This document shows, piece after piece, positions 45,394 to 56,835 of a stretch of 64,000 bases of DNA (position 1 is its first letter; each line of letters starts with the position of its first letter). Source of the stretch: Podospora pseudocomata (lineage: Eukaryota > Ascomycota > Sordariomycetes > Sordariales > Podosporaceae); contig NC_085887.1 of assembly GCF_035222375.1 (NCBI RefSeq), forward strand, positions 2,455,501 to 2,519,500, given 5' to 3'. The notes beneath the pieces were generated by a model. The model searched no databases and had not been told where the DNA came from. It saw nothing but the letters and a program-made list of their open reading frames with translations. The position numbers and the translations under genes were made by a program.

Positions 45394-47793
45394 ATTGAGA
45401 GATGATCCCCAAAATCCTCACCACACTCCTCACCAACCTTGGCGGGACGTGGTCTCTCTCTGCCAACGGCTTTCCAAAAACTGATGTCGAAAAAACTTGG
45501 GCAGCCTCGATATCGGTGACAGATGACTGGCAACGGTCAAATGATCATTTGAGAGCGCCAGATCCGTCTTGCCGAGAGCGGAGGGTATTAAGAGGCGATT
45601 AACGATTAATTGGACAACATTGGAATTGTCGTCTAATGGTTCCTGCGGCCGAGAGTTGATGGAGACAGACGTAAACCGGACTTTTGTGATGGGGAAAAAG
45701 CAAACACCCAAAAATGACTATTCGCAGGCTATGCAAAAACGTTGAAGCTGAAAAATGACTTTGATAGGAAACTTGCTTGCTGGAAGATGCAAAACTATGC
45801 GGAAAGATCGGAAGAATGGGAAACGCGATGATGGGACAATGGGCGAGATACACGAGAGACAGGAAGCCGATGTTGAAACAAGCTCTTTGGAGGTATAAAG
45901 GAAGACCCCTCGAGCAATGATGGACACACCCCGAACAAACGGAAAGGAGATGTCGGATGGTGGAGAGAAAAATAAGAAGAGGAGGGTGGCGAGCGTGGGA
46001 ATAAGAACAAGACATGGAAGGGAACGAGGCCAGATGCATTGCGGATGGAGCAGTCGGCCGCAACCACCCCTGCCTGCTCCTCTTTGAGGGGGCTTGCTGA
46101 GGGGGGGCGGACCCATGATGGTGTGCAGGAGACCAGGAGCAGTTGTGGGCTTCTTCCTGGCTCGATGTTAATTGTTGGCGATTGACATGGCTGTCAACCA
46201 TTACCACCATAATATCCGCAGGTACCTGGGTAGCGAGAGATGATGGATGAGAGATATCTGCAACGTTGGGGGGAATGCTTCCCGATTGAGCTGGTTACCT
46301 GGCTATCTCATGTATACTCATGGATGTCTTGAAATTGTCAGTTGCGGCTGCCCGCATTTTGCCCTGGAAGCCCTGGCTCTCGCTGGATGGGAAAGCGGAG
46401 TGTTTTCCTACGCTTGCAACCCTCAAATACCGTTGAATACCGCCGTCTGCAACGCCAATTGAGCAAATGACCATTGCCTTTGGGGTCGTGGTGAAGCTCT
46501 TAGGAGCTTCTTGGGAAAATGTCTTGGTGTCTCTTCTCATCTCAAAAAAGCGACGATCTGCTCGAAAGTGGAGCCGCCCCTGTCCATGTCCAAATCATCT
46601 AGCCGCCGTCTGATTGGCGGCGGTCTCGAACAAGCTCTGCAGCGCTGCTCGGCGTCTGTGTGCCGCTTGTTTTCGAGGCTCCATCCAATTTGTCCCCCCA
46701 GCTTTCCCGGTCTCTGCAAAAGACCCCGAAGCCGTCCGGACTGCCATTTTGATTCCTTGACATCCCTTCCTGTCTGCAGTTCAGACAGTCAACATCTACC
46801 TCACTGTGTTCATGTCCTCTCCTGTGCATTCTTCTCACTTAGGCAAAATACAATCTCCTGAGAATACGAGCTCCCACAGCAACCAACATAAGCCAGCACT
46901 TCTCTTTCTGGAAATTTCATTTTCAAGGATGCAATATTGGGAGGGTGGCAGCCGTGGGAAACGAATCTGACAAGGGGGAGCCGCCGGCCTGTGCGCCCCA
47001 GATAACGTCCTGAACCTGGATCCCTGCGTGGCGTCGGCCAAGATATCCACCACGCAGCCAGCCTCGAACGAGCCAATCGGCCACACTCTTCTGCGCCTGT
47101 GTGAAGCAACACCACCACAACAGACTGATCCAGAGCCTCAGCTTGTCCTCTCCCATCCGGCCAGCTGAACAACAAGGCGGCTATCAATGTCTTACTTTTG
47201 GCTGTTTGGCATCATGGCTTTTGACAACAACAAACAGTTTCATGTTTGACCATCGCGCTTGGCACGAGTCTGCGTAGGTGAAGGTCCCCTACCTAGATCA
47301 GCAGAGCCCCCTTCCTCGGTGGAGAATGGTAATTTCTAACAAATACCCATCATGACCTCATGGGCATGGTGTGTGATTACCCCACGAAAACGCCCAAGCT
47401 CGTCGTTAGGTAAGAGGGGAATGGTACATTGAAGCTGTCAGTTTCATTCACCTCTCTTTTGACAACGGTTGAACTCCCAGTTCGTATCAGGCTGAAGAAG
47501 TCGATATGCCTTCAGCTGGTCTGACGTGCCAGTTTACCTGATATCCCGCTGAGGGTCTCTCTGTATGAATAAGAAGTTTGGACCATCCTACCAGTCTATG
47601 GTATGGAGAGTTCTTTCCGTTCGTCTCCGGTTTTCTCGAAGCCGATCCGTTTGATAGTCATAGAGATCTGCCCGTTGGTGGAAATTCTCCTGTCTTCCAT
47701 ACCTGGACACGCGGACAGCAACGTCACCTCAACTGACACCTCAACTCCCATCCTAAAACAATGGCTTTTTCCATCCGTAACGTAACTGTCTCA
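45394..47793. other. Gene-free region upstream of the aspartic protease
   Basis: 2.4 kb with no supported gene. Open frames on the minus strand up to about 200 codons (45599-46210) are basic and Cys/His/Ser-rich without domain signals. Confidence 0.5.
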
Positions 47794-48801
47794 TCAGCCG
47801 CGTACTCTGTCTGCTGATGGACTCCGATATGTCTCACACCACTCCACCGCCCTCCTCAACACCGCCCTGTCTGCCACCGCCGTCGTCTCCATCTCCAGCA
47901 GCTCCTTTTGAATCTCCAAAAATCTGGAATAAGCCTCCTCCGTCATGACACCCGCCGCTGCCAAAGTCGGCAAAAACACCCAGACAGACTCGTTTGACAA
48001 CCGGAGAGATTCGACCAGATCCAACACCTTGGCTATCACTCCCGGTGCGTCCTTGTCACGGCCGAGGAGAAAAGACAGGAATGACCACCCTGATATGTCG
48101 GTGTGATTCTGAGCGCACCAAGTCTGGACTATTTCCAACAGCTTCCCACGGTTGAAGTTGTTATTGCTGATGTTGACCAAAAACCTGGCGTGACACCAAG
48201 CGTAGTAGTTCCGGGGATGTCTCTCCCCAGCCACGCAGACAATCCTCTCGATATCACCCGTGACTTCAACTGACAGACCATACTTTGCGTACTGGGTAAT
48301 GAGCCACCGCCGATGACTCCATAACACGGGGGATTTGGTGTGTCGGTGTAGTCTGCTTGTGAGGAGACTGTCTACCGTCCTCTTTTCTTGTTCCAACACC
48401 GTTCTATGGTCAGAGTTTTGCCTTTGCAATTCTGACTGGAGAAGTCGTTTTCTGGTGTTGGCTGCTGTGAGGTGCTCGGGGTCGAAGAGGAGGATGGTGA
48501 ATGTGGCGGAGGATATGTCGTCTGAGCTGAAGAGGGTGGGGTCGGTTTGGTAGGCTCTGAGACGGGTTCGGGCGAAGAGGAAGGATTGGACTAGGGCGAG
48601 TTTGGAGATGGCGATGAAGTTGTTGTCTTTGAGGATGGTTTGGCCGGGGGGGAAGTGGAACTCTTTAAGGATTTCGATTTCGAGGAGGGTGGTGGATGGG
48701 TAGGAGGGGAGGGTGAGGGTTTGCGTCAGTTCTTCGTATACTTGTTGTAGGTTGACGGAGTTGAGGTTTGCAGCTGTTTTTGGGTCTATGGCTCGGGACA
48801 T
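47794..48801 (-). CDS. Protein prenyltransferase alpha-repeat protein, PTAR1-like
   Basis: A single exon of 335 residues. Prenyltransferase alpha repeats are visible around SPVLWSHRRWLITQYAKYGL, HPRNYYAWCHARFLVNISNN and NHTDISGWSFLSFLLGRDKD, each with the W-x-x-R/H helical pattern. The repeats are fewer and more divergent than in farnesyltransferase or Rab geranylgeranyltransferase alpha subunits. PTAR1 is the alpha subunit of mammalian geranylgeranyltransferase III; budding-yeast Ecm9 is a related divergent protein. Whether this fungal protein pairs with a beta subunit is unknown. It shares a divergent 494-bp promoter with GET1. Confidence 0.78.
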   Translation of the reverse strand: MSRAIDPKTAANLNSVNLQQVYEELTQTLTLPSYPSTTLLEIEILKEFHFPPGQTILKDNNFIAISKLALVQSFLFARTRLRAYQTDPTLFSSDDISSATFTILLFDPEHLTAANTRKRLLQSELQRQNSDHRTVLEQEKRTVDSLLTSRLHRHTKSPVLWSHRRWLITQYAKYGLSVEVTGDIERIVCVAGERHPRNYYAWCHARFLVNISNNNFNRGKLLEIVQTWCAQNHTDISGWSFLSFLLGRDKDAPGVIAKVLDLVESLRLSNESVWVFLPTLAAAGVMTEEAYSRFLEIQKELLEMETTAVADRAVLRRAVEWCETYRSPSADRVRG

Positions 48802-49295
48802 TTTGAGCGGCTGTATTTGGGTTGCTGGTAAGAGCTTCAGGGATAGATTGAGTGTGAGATAGTCAGGTTGAGTGAGATGAGACTGGTGAGTTCAGGCTTG
48901 GCTTAAGGCTGCCTCGAGAGAAGGATGATATGTGAAAGAGGCGGGCAAAATGATCCAACTGTACAGTAAGTGGTGTTTCTGAGCCTGAGTCCCATAAAAT
49001 CCCCTTTCAAGACTGGATGTTAAAGATAGTAGGTGATTGGCCCAAGGTGAAGCCATCAAGCCCCCAAGCTGACCTTGTGAAAGCTACCTACTCCAACCCT
49101 AACCCTCTACTGAACGCCACGCCACGTATCCCGCCTGTGGGTCTGAGCTGGCAGAGAGAGCTCCGTCATTGTCACGTTGATTTCTCTTCCCAAGGCTGAC
49201 AGTCGAACCCCCCAACAAACAAAACATACTACGGACATGACCGCAACTTTAGACCGCTAGTTGTAAACCGACCAGCGCGCTCATACTCCCCAAAG
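48802..49295. promoter_or_regulatory. Divergent promoter, PTAR1-like / GET1
   Basis: 494 bp between divergent start codons. It contains AACCCTAACCCT (49096-49107), a telo-box-like element, about 190 bp upstream of GET1. Confidence 0.5.
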
Positions 49296-50064
49296 ATGTC
49301 ATCTCTACTACTCATCATATTCGTCACCGAGCTGGTTGTCCAGCTGGTCAACACCCTCGGCGCAACCACCATCAACGATTCGGTACGCTGGCCTTCTCTC
49401 TGCGATGCCCCCCCCACCATGCCATGGCCGCCCTCGGCAAACGATCATATGCTGACAAGAAAACCCCATTGATAGCTATGGAGGATATACCTTACCCTAC
49501 CGACACCGCTCTCGTTAGAGTTTGCACAACAGCGCAAGAAGCAAAAAGAATACCTCGCCGTTCGACATGAGCTGAAGGCGACGAGCAGTCAAGACGAGTT
49601 TGCCAAGTGGGCGAAACTCAGGCGCCAGCATGACAAGCTGTTGGAGGATCTTGAGAAGAAGAGTAGGCGATCACTACATATGGGTTGGAAGGGACGCAGT
49701 TGCTAACTTCTTCGTTTCTACAGAGGTTTCGCTCGAGGCAGCCCGCACCAAGTTCGATCGAACCCTCACGACCACCCGCACGGTCTCGACCCGCGGCGTA
49801 CAGTGGTTCCTCCCCTTCTGGTACAGCAAGGAGCCCATGTTCTGGCTCCCCTACGGCTGGTTCCCCTACTACGTCGAATGGTTCGCCTCTTTCCCCCGTG
49901 CGCCAATGGGTAGCGTCAGCATTGTGGTTTGGCAATGGGCTTGCACCGCCGTGATCGCTCTGATGATTGAGGCGGCCACAGCAGCTTTGGTGTATGTTGC
50001 TGCGAAGCATTCACAAAAGGTCAGGCAGCCTGTGCCAGCGCAGTCGGAAAAGAAAGATTCATGA
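49296..50064 (+). CDS. GET1: Get1, ER receptor subunit for tail-anchored proteins
   Basis: The exons are 49296-49382, 49476-49662 and 49724-50064, giving 204 residues. A first membrane helix is in [20 protein letters not shown]. The cytosolic coiled coil that docks Get3 follows ([20 protein letters not shown] through [18 protein letters not shown]). Two further helices lie around [20 protein letters not shown] and [20 protein letters not shown]. The topology and the [14 protein letters not shown] segment match the WRB/Get1 family. The GTAGGC donor of intron 2 is followed by a GCTAAC branch and TTCTACAG. With Get2 it forms the membrane receptor that releases tail-anchored substrates from Get3 into the ER membrane. 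Confidence 0.92.
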
Positions 50065-50806
50065 ATGGGACATGTATGATGTTGCGAAGGTCAGGAAGGC
50101 CATGACAGGATTACACATAGGCATGAAGCACAAACGAAAGTAGTAATGGATAGACAATAAAATGTCTCTCACAATTTGACGCAGATAATCTTCATGGCCG
50201 GAGCTGGAGTTCTGCAACACTACGTGAGATGACTCTTGGCAGAGTACTTGGGCTCGATCTAGGCTCCCTTTTGACTTCTGCGACCATGGGGAAAAGATTC
50301 GCAGAAGCTTCGAAAGTGCCAACTGGTATTGAAAGTGGGGGAGGTCAGTAGAATATCACGCGCGAAGAGGGATCGGGACTGAGATGAATCGTTGTGAGTA
50401 TATTGATTGCTGTATTTGCATGACTGAAGAAACAAAGTCGGTTGCGAATGGTGTCCGTTACAGTCGCTGAAGCCGAAGAAAGTGGTTGGTTTGTGAGAAG
50501 GTAGAAAAGGTCAACAGAAATTCGAGAGTCAAAATTTATATTTTCCCTCCAAGGCTGCGTGCGGGTAAAAGTGGGTACGTTTGCCGAGACTGCCACCCAG
50601 CGGCAGCCTTGCATACAATGGTGGGACACGACCGCATTCAACCCTTGGCTCGTCATTGAGCAATTGCCAGCCTCGTCAACCACCTGGCATCTTGGTGTCG
50701 CAAACAACAGATATCTTGACAACGGGGGTTTCCACAAACGCGCAGGCAAAACAACGGGAGAAATCGAATCGCGCATGCCGCCCGATCAACAAATACACCA
50801 GACAAG
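50065..50806. other. Intergenic region after GET1
   Basis: 742 bp with no gene recognised; 3' sequence of GET1 and the promoter of the next gene. Confidence 0.55.
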
Positions 50807-52027
50807 ATGGCCATAGACTGGGGGACGTACGTGTATCTCTTTCTCTTTCTCCCACGCCCCCAAACCTACCTCTTAAGCTCCAGCTAACAAGTTAACAGCA
50901 TCAAATCCCTCCTCATCTTCTTCGGCCCCCTCCTCCTGCCCAAAGCAATATCCTACTACCGCTCCATCCGTGCCGCCTCCCAAACCCACCGCCTCAAAAT
51001 CATCCCCCTCTCCCCCTCCCTCACCCGCGCCATCGCCATCCTCTCCGCTGTGGCAACCACCTTCCTCCTCCGCGCCCTCCCAATATTTTCCCCAGAAAAC
51101 ACCTTCGCCATCACCCAATCCCGCCTCCAGATCCCCACCGAAGTCTTGTTCAACCGGTTATCCTCCCTCAGGGAACTGCACACTCTCACCCCGCTAGACC
51201 TCGCCCTCAAAGCAAAATTCACCTCGCTCGAGTCAAGACTGCTGTACCTCCAGTTCGGACCGGATGTCCTAGGAAACTGCCCCTTTTGCAACAGCGACGA
51301 TCCGACGAGTTATTTGTATTATGCCATCCCGAGTATTTTGACGCCCCATGTTTTTAATCTGGTGGTTATCACGCTGGTGACGTCGAGTTTGTTTTCGGGG
51401 GAAAAGGCGGCTGGTTGGCGGACCCCGGCGGCGATTGCGAGTGTGGTGGTGGCGGTGCTGGATTTGTACTTGACCAGCAGTTTTAACCACCAGTCTAACT
51501 CGAACAAACTACGGCTGCAGGATCTGGATTTGTTTTTTTGGAGTTCGAGGCTGATGAGATTTATTTCTCTTGCCATGTTGGATATATTTCTTGCGTTGGC
51601 GATATATCTTACTGGGACGAACAGGGCGTTTGTCACGCCGCCGTCACCGGCGGAGAGGATAGAGAGTGTCTTGAAGGGGTTGGGGAATATCAAGGGGAAA
51701 CTGAATGCGGCGGGGGTGGTGAAGAATACGGTTACCAGGGATGAGGGGTTGAGGGGAAGGAGTAATGGGTATTGGATACATGAGGTGAGGTTGACGAGGG
51801 AGATGATGGAGGAGGAGGAGGTGGTGAGGGGGATGAATGATGCGCTGGAGAATAGGCTGGATGTGAGAAGTTTGGAGAGGGATGCGGAGGAGTATACAAG
51901 GGGGGTTTTGGGGGGGTTGATGGGGTTTAGTAGTCCTACGGCAGCAAGTGGGGGTGAGGCGGTGCCGGGTACGCCAACTACTACGACGTCGTCGACGACA
52001 GCAGGTGGGCGCGTTAAGGAGGAGTAG
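50807..52027 (+). CDS. Multi-pass membrane protein of unknown function
   Basis: The exons are 50807-50826 and 50899-52027, giving 382 residues. The first exon encodes MAIDWGT; the 72-bp intron has GTACGT, GCTAAC and AACAG signals. Four or five hydrophobic segments are seen: IKSLLIFFGPLLLPKAISYY, RAIAILSAVATTFLLRALPI, SILTPHVFNLVVITLVTSSL, IASVVVAVLDLYLTSSF and LMRFISLAMLDIFLALAIYL. A Cys pair in GNCPFCNSDDP (Cys134 and Cys137) follows FGPDVL and could bind metal or form a disulfide. The C-terminal 130 residues are soluble, with a helical Arg/Glu segment and a Thr/Ser/Gly tail. I do not recognise the family. The uninterrupted frame and clean intron support a real gene. Confidence 0.82.
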
Positions 52028-52400
52028 ATGGTGGCATCTTGGGTAATGTATGATGATTTAGCGAGCGAATTCTTCTGGCGTTTAAGGATAATATTAATTG
52101 TTATATCAAGAGAGTCTGGTGGTGATAAAGTGCTTGAAACCAGGTTGAATGCCTACAACACCTAACCCTTAGAATTTCGAAAGATAAACACCAGCACTAC
52201 AAAACCCATGTCTTTTGATCTGCCCAAACCCAACAAAAAGAACAACATGCCACATGCCATGAATAATCCATGTCTTTGATGCAATGCCATGGTACTATAA
52301 CTACCCTCCTCCGTTTCATGGATGCCTATATACAAACCAGCTACCAATAAGCTATATATTGTTATCTTTCCCACCCGCTTCCCTTCTTCTCTCACAAAAT
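52028..52400. other. Convergent 3' intergenic region (membrane protein / RUD3)
   Basis: 373 bp of 3' sequence; nothing else was seen. Confidence 0.6.
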
Positions 52401-54385
52401 TCAGACACCCGGCCTCGTCCCCGCACTACTAGCACTGTCCTTCCTCGACCCCTTGCCTCCCCCACCCACACCCGCCTCATCCACGCTCCTCTCCAAAAAG
52501 CTCGCCCAAAGGTCGCTCAAGCTCTCCCCTCTTTCTTTGGGTGTCGCCCCCGCAAGCGAAGCGTTCTGATCAGCAAAAAACTCGCTGTTCAACGCCGGCG
52601 AACTAGGCGTGCGATGGAACGGTGAGGTGGGAAGGCGCAAACCTCCTGAAGCGCCAGGGCGGGAGAGACCGGCTTTTTCGCGCTGTTCCTCGCTCCACCC
52701 GAGAAAGCCGGCCATGACCTGCAGAATCTGGAAGCGTTTGGGGTCTGAGCGGTCGAGGGTGAGGAATTGGAGGAAGTGGTTTGTTACTAGTTGTCTGTGG
52801 GAGATAATTAGTGGTTATCGATCGGCTGGTAGAGGTGGGGGGAGGGGGCATACTTGTCGATCATCTCCTCTGGCTTCGTCTTCTTGATGTACTTCAGTGC
52901 CTTGGTCAGGTGGTCGTTTAGAACGATGGCTTCGTGACGAAGTTTGCCAATGAGAAGGTTCTTTTCCTTGACCTCCTTTTCAAAGGAGGCGGTCCGTTCG
53001 AGTTCCTTGGAGAGGGTTTCCCTTGCTGCTTCGGCCTCGTTGGCTTTTTGCTCGGCTTCCTGAACTCGCTTCTTGAGGGATTGGACGAGCTCTTCATTTG
53101 CTTCGACAATGTCCCGGAGTTCCTTCTTGCGAGCGTCTTGGATCTCTTGGAGGGCTCGCTGAAGTCTATCCACCGCTTGGCTTTGGACGTCTCGGTCCCC
53201 GACGGCTCTTTCGTAGCCTTCTTTTGTGGAGAGCAATTCCTCTTCCAACTCGGAGACTTTCTCGGCGAGGAGTTCTCTTTGGGAGCGTTCTTCCATGGCG
53301 ATGACCTCCCATTCTCCCATCGCGGTGGCTGTGCTTTCCAGTTCTTCTCTTAGCTTCTTGACCAGCCTGTCCAAGTCATCTTTTTCCCTGTGCCAATTTT
53401 GTTGAGACAGATTGGATCTGCTTCTCAGGCTTGTCAACTCCCGCCCTTGTTCCTGAACCTCTTGCTTCAGCTGCTCCGTCTCCTCCCTTTGGGACTCGAT
53501 CTGTTGCGTGAGCTGGTCATTCTGCGCTTCTAATTCCTCCACCCGGTCCTTCGCCTCTTCCAGCTCGGCCTTGTCGCGCTTGAGGCGCTCGCCGAGGGTC
53601 TCTTTGATCTTCTCAACGCGACCGAGAAGGGTCTGGTATTGGGTTTCCGCATGGTCCTTGGCGGATTCGGATTCTTCGAGGTCGGCTTTCAGCTGGGTAA
53701 TCTCTGTTGACTGAGCTTCCAATTGCTGGCGAAGCTTCTCCACCTCTTCTTGGAGAGCCGAGTTATCTGGTGAGGAGGACATGGTGGCTTCCAGTTTGGT
53801 GTTGATGCTGGGTGGTTGCGGGGGCGTCGTCGTTTTCTCTGTTGGTTTGTGTTGGTGGCCGTTTGTGTCGGCATGACCGTTGGCTGGGGGTTCCTCCTCT
53901 GGCTGTTCAGGCTCGGGCTCTTCCTCCGGCTCTACTGTTTTCTCGGGTTCGTCTTCTGGCTTCACAGATTCGAGCGCCTCGTCTGCTAGCGGAAAGGTGT
54001 GCTCGACCTTATCTGGCGGCGGGGACAAGGGGCTGCCTGGCGCATTCTACCCAATGGGTTAGTACACCTTCAACGACATGAAACCCACGGTCCCGAGGCC
54101 GGTAGTAGGCAAGGGCAGGGGGCAAATGACCAGAGTTCCAAACATAGTAGGTTGCGCATACCAGAGTTTCTGGCTCTTGAGACCGGGCGCTCTCAACGCC
54201 ATCCTTTTCTCCTGGTGGTGGCTCTCGTTGTTGCTTCTGCGCCGCTACGCTGCTGCTGTTGTTGTTCCCGTTGCTACTCTTTCCGCCGTTGTTGGTGTTA
54301 TTATTATTGTTGTTGGTGTTTTTCTTCTTCTTATTCCTGTTCTTCCTGCTAGGAGTGGTGTTTGAAGATGCGGTCGAGGCGGGAA
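52401..54385 (-). CDS. RUD3: Golgin Rud3 with GRAB domain (5' end unresolved)
   Basis: The supported exons are 54385-54162, 54046-52854 and 52794-52401, at least 602 residues. The N-terminal exon is Lys/Asn/Ser-rich (SRKNRNKKKKNTNNNNNN). A long coiled coil covers about 280 residues (LQEEVEKLRQQLEAQSTEIT onward). The GRAB Arf-binding region is KLRHEAIVLNDHLTKALKYI, followed after the intron by QLVTNHFLQFLTLDRSDPKR and LQVMAGFLGWSEEQREKAGL. This combination identifies Rud3/GMAP-210 type golgins, which tether vesicles at the cis-Golgi through Arf1. No ATG is found in frame upstream of the first exon given here, so a short 5' exon is missing. Initiation at the internal ATMSSSPDNS is an alternative. 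Confidence 0.85.
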
Positions 54386-55553
54386 CTAATGGTGGTGAAT
54401 TACAACAATTGTATGATTAGCGCAAAATGCACGTCAAGGGGAGATCTAGGCCTCGTCATAGAAGAAGAAATAGGAAAAAAGACAAGATGGCAAGGTGATA
54501 GGTTCCGGTATATGCATGTATTGTAACAGAACATAATCGTAGGGTCTCCCCGTCGGACCAGTTGCGGTCTGGCCACTTGCACTCTTTCAGGCCCTTCGCT
54601 TGCTGGGCGGTGGTGCTACCCCCAGCAAAGCCCACATGGGGGACATACCTGGTGCTGTTGATTGGACAGAGCTGCCCTTCGGCGCGGAAGAAGAGGACAT
54701 GGTTTCCGGGGCAGATTTTAGCAATTGGTCATGGAATCAATGCCCGGGGGATGATGAAGAGGAGCAGAAATGTGGCCCTATGTGTCTTGTTTTGCCTGGC
54801 TGGCCGTGGAACAAGTACTTGTGTTGAAACAGCAAGGTAGAGCTCAGCGAGTGCGCGCCGCAGCAAGCATCCCACTTCCATGAATTCCGATCCGTTGCTC
54901 CACGTCAGCTCGGCCTGTTCCTCGCCCTTGGAAGACAAGAGAACTGTTCCTTGCTCAGAAACAATGCATATTCTTACGTGTCATCTATAGGCCTGAGAAG
55001 CCAGCACGAGGTCCCCCAAGGAGGTTTTTAGTCAGGGCTTGCATCTTGATAAATGCTACCGTGTTGCAGCATGCAGCAGCCGCAGAGCGGCGCAAGAGAT
55101 GGTGTTCACAGGTGGGGACCAATATTACGTAATCTTCAAGGGTCACGGACCAATCGTGGGTTTTTTTACCAACTCCAGGTTCTGCCAGCCGCGAAGAAAC
55201 TTTCCCATTTTCTTCTTTACATATTTCACCCTTCCCCCCGAATATTCTTGGAATCCGCCCGCTGGTGCATTTATGTAACAGCAAATGTGGCCTTTTCATC
55301 TCTTGGGGAGAAGTAGACAAAACTATCCGCGCTTTATAATCCTGACATATCTCGAATTGATCGTGAAACATCAGTTCACCAAATGAGGGTGCCAGGTTCG
55401 CTTGGGGCGGACATGCTACTTCACCACGAAACTTTGTGTGTGAATTGTGATGTATTTAAAAATCAACTAAAAACTGGCCAACAATGCAATTTTTCTGTCT
55501 TGAGTCGGGGTATCAAGTACTCTTCTCCCTGCCTATATTAGGTATTATGCCCC
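54386..55553. other. Intergenic region upstream of RUD3 / NOP15 3' side
   Basis: About 1.2 kb that should contain the missing RUD3 5' exon and promoter. A candidate ATG lies near 54460 (MTRPRSPLD), but its splice phase does not fit the downstream exon. No other gene was seen. Confidence 0.5.
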
Positions 55554-56835
55554 TCATGGCTTCGTCTTCTTGTTCCTCGTGCTGCTCCTTGTCCCCTTTC
55601 TGGGTGTGTCCTCTTTGGGCTCCTTGGCAGCCTTAGTCTTTTTGACCTTGGTCACCTTGGTCTCGACAACCGTCTCAACAACCTCTTCAATCTTCTCCTC
55701 AATCTTCTCAACTTTTTCCTCGACGGCGGGAGGGGCCTCGATCTCCTTAGGAGCCTCCTCCTCGGCGGTTCCGTTCTCCAGTTGTGGCTTGGCCTCGGGA
55801 GCTTTGAGCTGAGGGATGTCAAACTCGTAGTCCATAAGATCCTTGAGCTTCTCAGCCCGCGCAAGCCGTCTCTGCTCCTCCTTTGTGATCTTGGCCTGCC
55901 ATTGCGACTCGGAAAGCGGTCTTTCGAGCTGGTTGCCGGCCATCTTGTTCCAGGGGACGACCTTGAAGCGGCGGTTGGCGCCCTTGAAGAGGTCAGGGTG
56001 CACCTGCTCAGGCGGCACAACCTTGGCGGTAAGAATATGGCCGAAGAGAAGGTACTTGTCCATGGTGCGCGCCGCGATATCGGCCACCTCAGCCTCCGCA
56101 AACTCAACGAAGGCACGATGACGGCTGGCGCCTGTCTTCTTGTTGCGCACAACTCTCAACTTGGTGATATCACCGAATTGACCGAAGTACGCCCGGAGCT
56201 CGTGCTCGTAGAAACCGTGGGGGATGCGTCCGAGGTAAACGACGCCGGGGTTTCCACTGCTGACTGGGGTCTCCTTTTCCTTCTTCTCCTTCTTCACCTT
56301 CTTGGACTTGGGGATCTTGCCGACATCCTGACCCTTCTGGAAGGTCTCGCTGATGCGCGTTGGCTGTTCCTCCTCGTTATCACTGTCAAGGGCCTCAACT
56401 AGGGCTTGGGTCTCAAGGTCGACCTCCTCGTCCTCCTCCTCAAAGTTCACAGTCTCTTCCTCGACTGGTTCCTCGACCTTCTTGGCCTTCTTGGTGGGTT
56501 TCTCCTCCTTTGTTGGCTTCTTCTCCTTCTTCAGCGCCGACTTCTTGGGTGCCTCCTCGACGACAACGTCCTTGGCGGGCTTCTGCTTCTTGATGACGAC
56601 GGGGGACGCATCCTCAGTAGCTGCGAAGAGATGGTTAGACAATTGTCTCTCCAAGACAAATATGGTGGGAGAAAACAAACCCTTGCGCTTCTCGGCCTTG
56701 GGGGTTCCGTTGGCGGCCTTCTTCTCCGTGGCAGAAGCTGTGAATCAACCCATTAGTATTCAGTTGTTTGTTTGCCGGATTTTGAATGAACAAACCCTTC
56801 GCCTTACGGCCTGCACCGTTGACTGTTCTGGCCAT
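55554..56835 (-). CDS. NOP15: Nucleolar RRM protein Nop15/NIFK-like
   Basis: The exons are 56835-56796, 56737-56681 and 56620-55554, giving 387 residues. A Lys/Glu/Ala-rich N-terminal half precedes one RRM: GVVYLGRIPHGFYEHELRAY (RNP2 region), then RAFVEFAEAEVADIAARTMD (RNP1 region), then YLLFGHILTAKVVPPEQVHP. The region after the RRM (LFKGANRRFKVVPWNKMAGN) is also conserved in the family. The C terminus is low-complexity with VEEKVEKIEEKIEEVVETVV repeats and a basic end. Nop15 is needed for 60S ribosomal subunit maturation in the nucleolus. Both introns have the same donor GTTTGT after AAGG and the same phase. Confidence 0.91.

Noticed and set aside
45599-46210. A 203-codon open frame on the minus strand upstream of the protease
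   Set aside because: Composition and lack of motifs fit a chance frame in promoter DNA.
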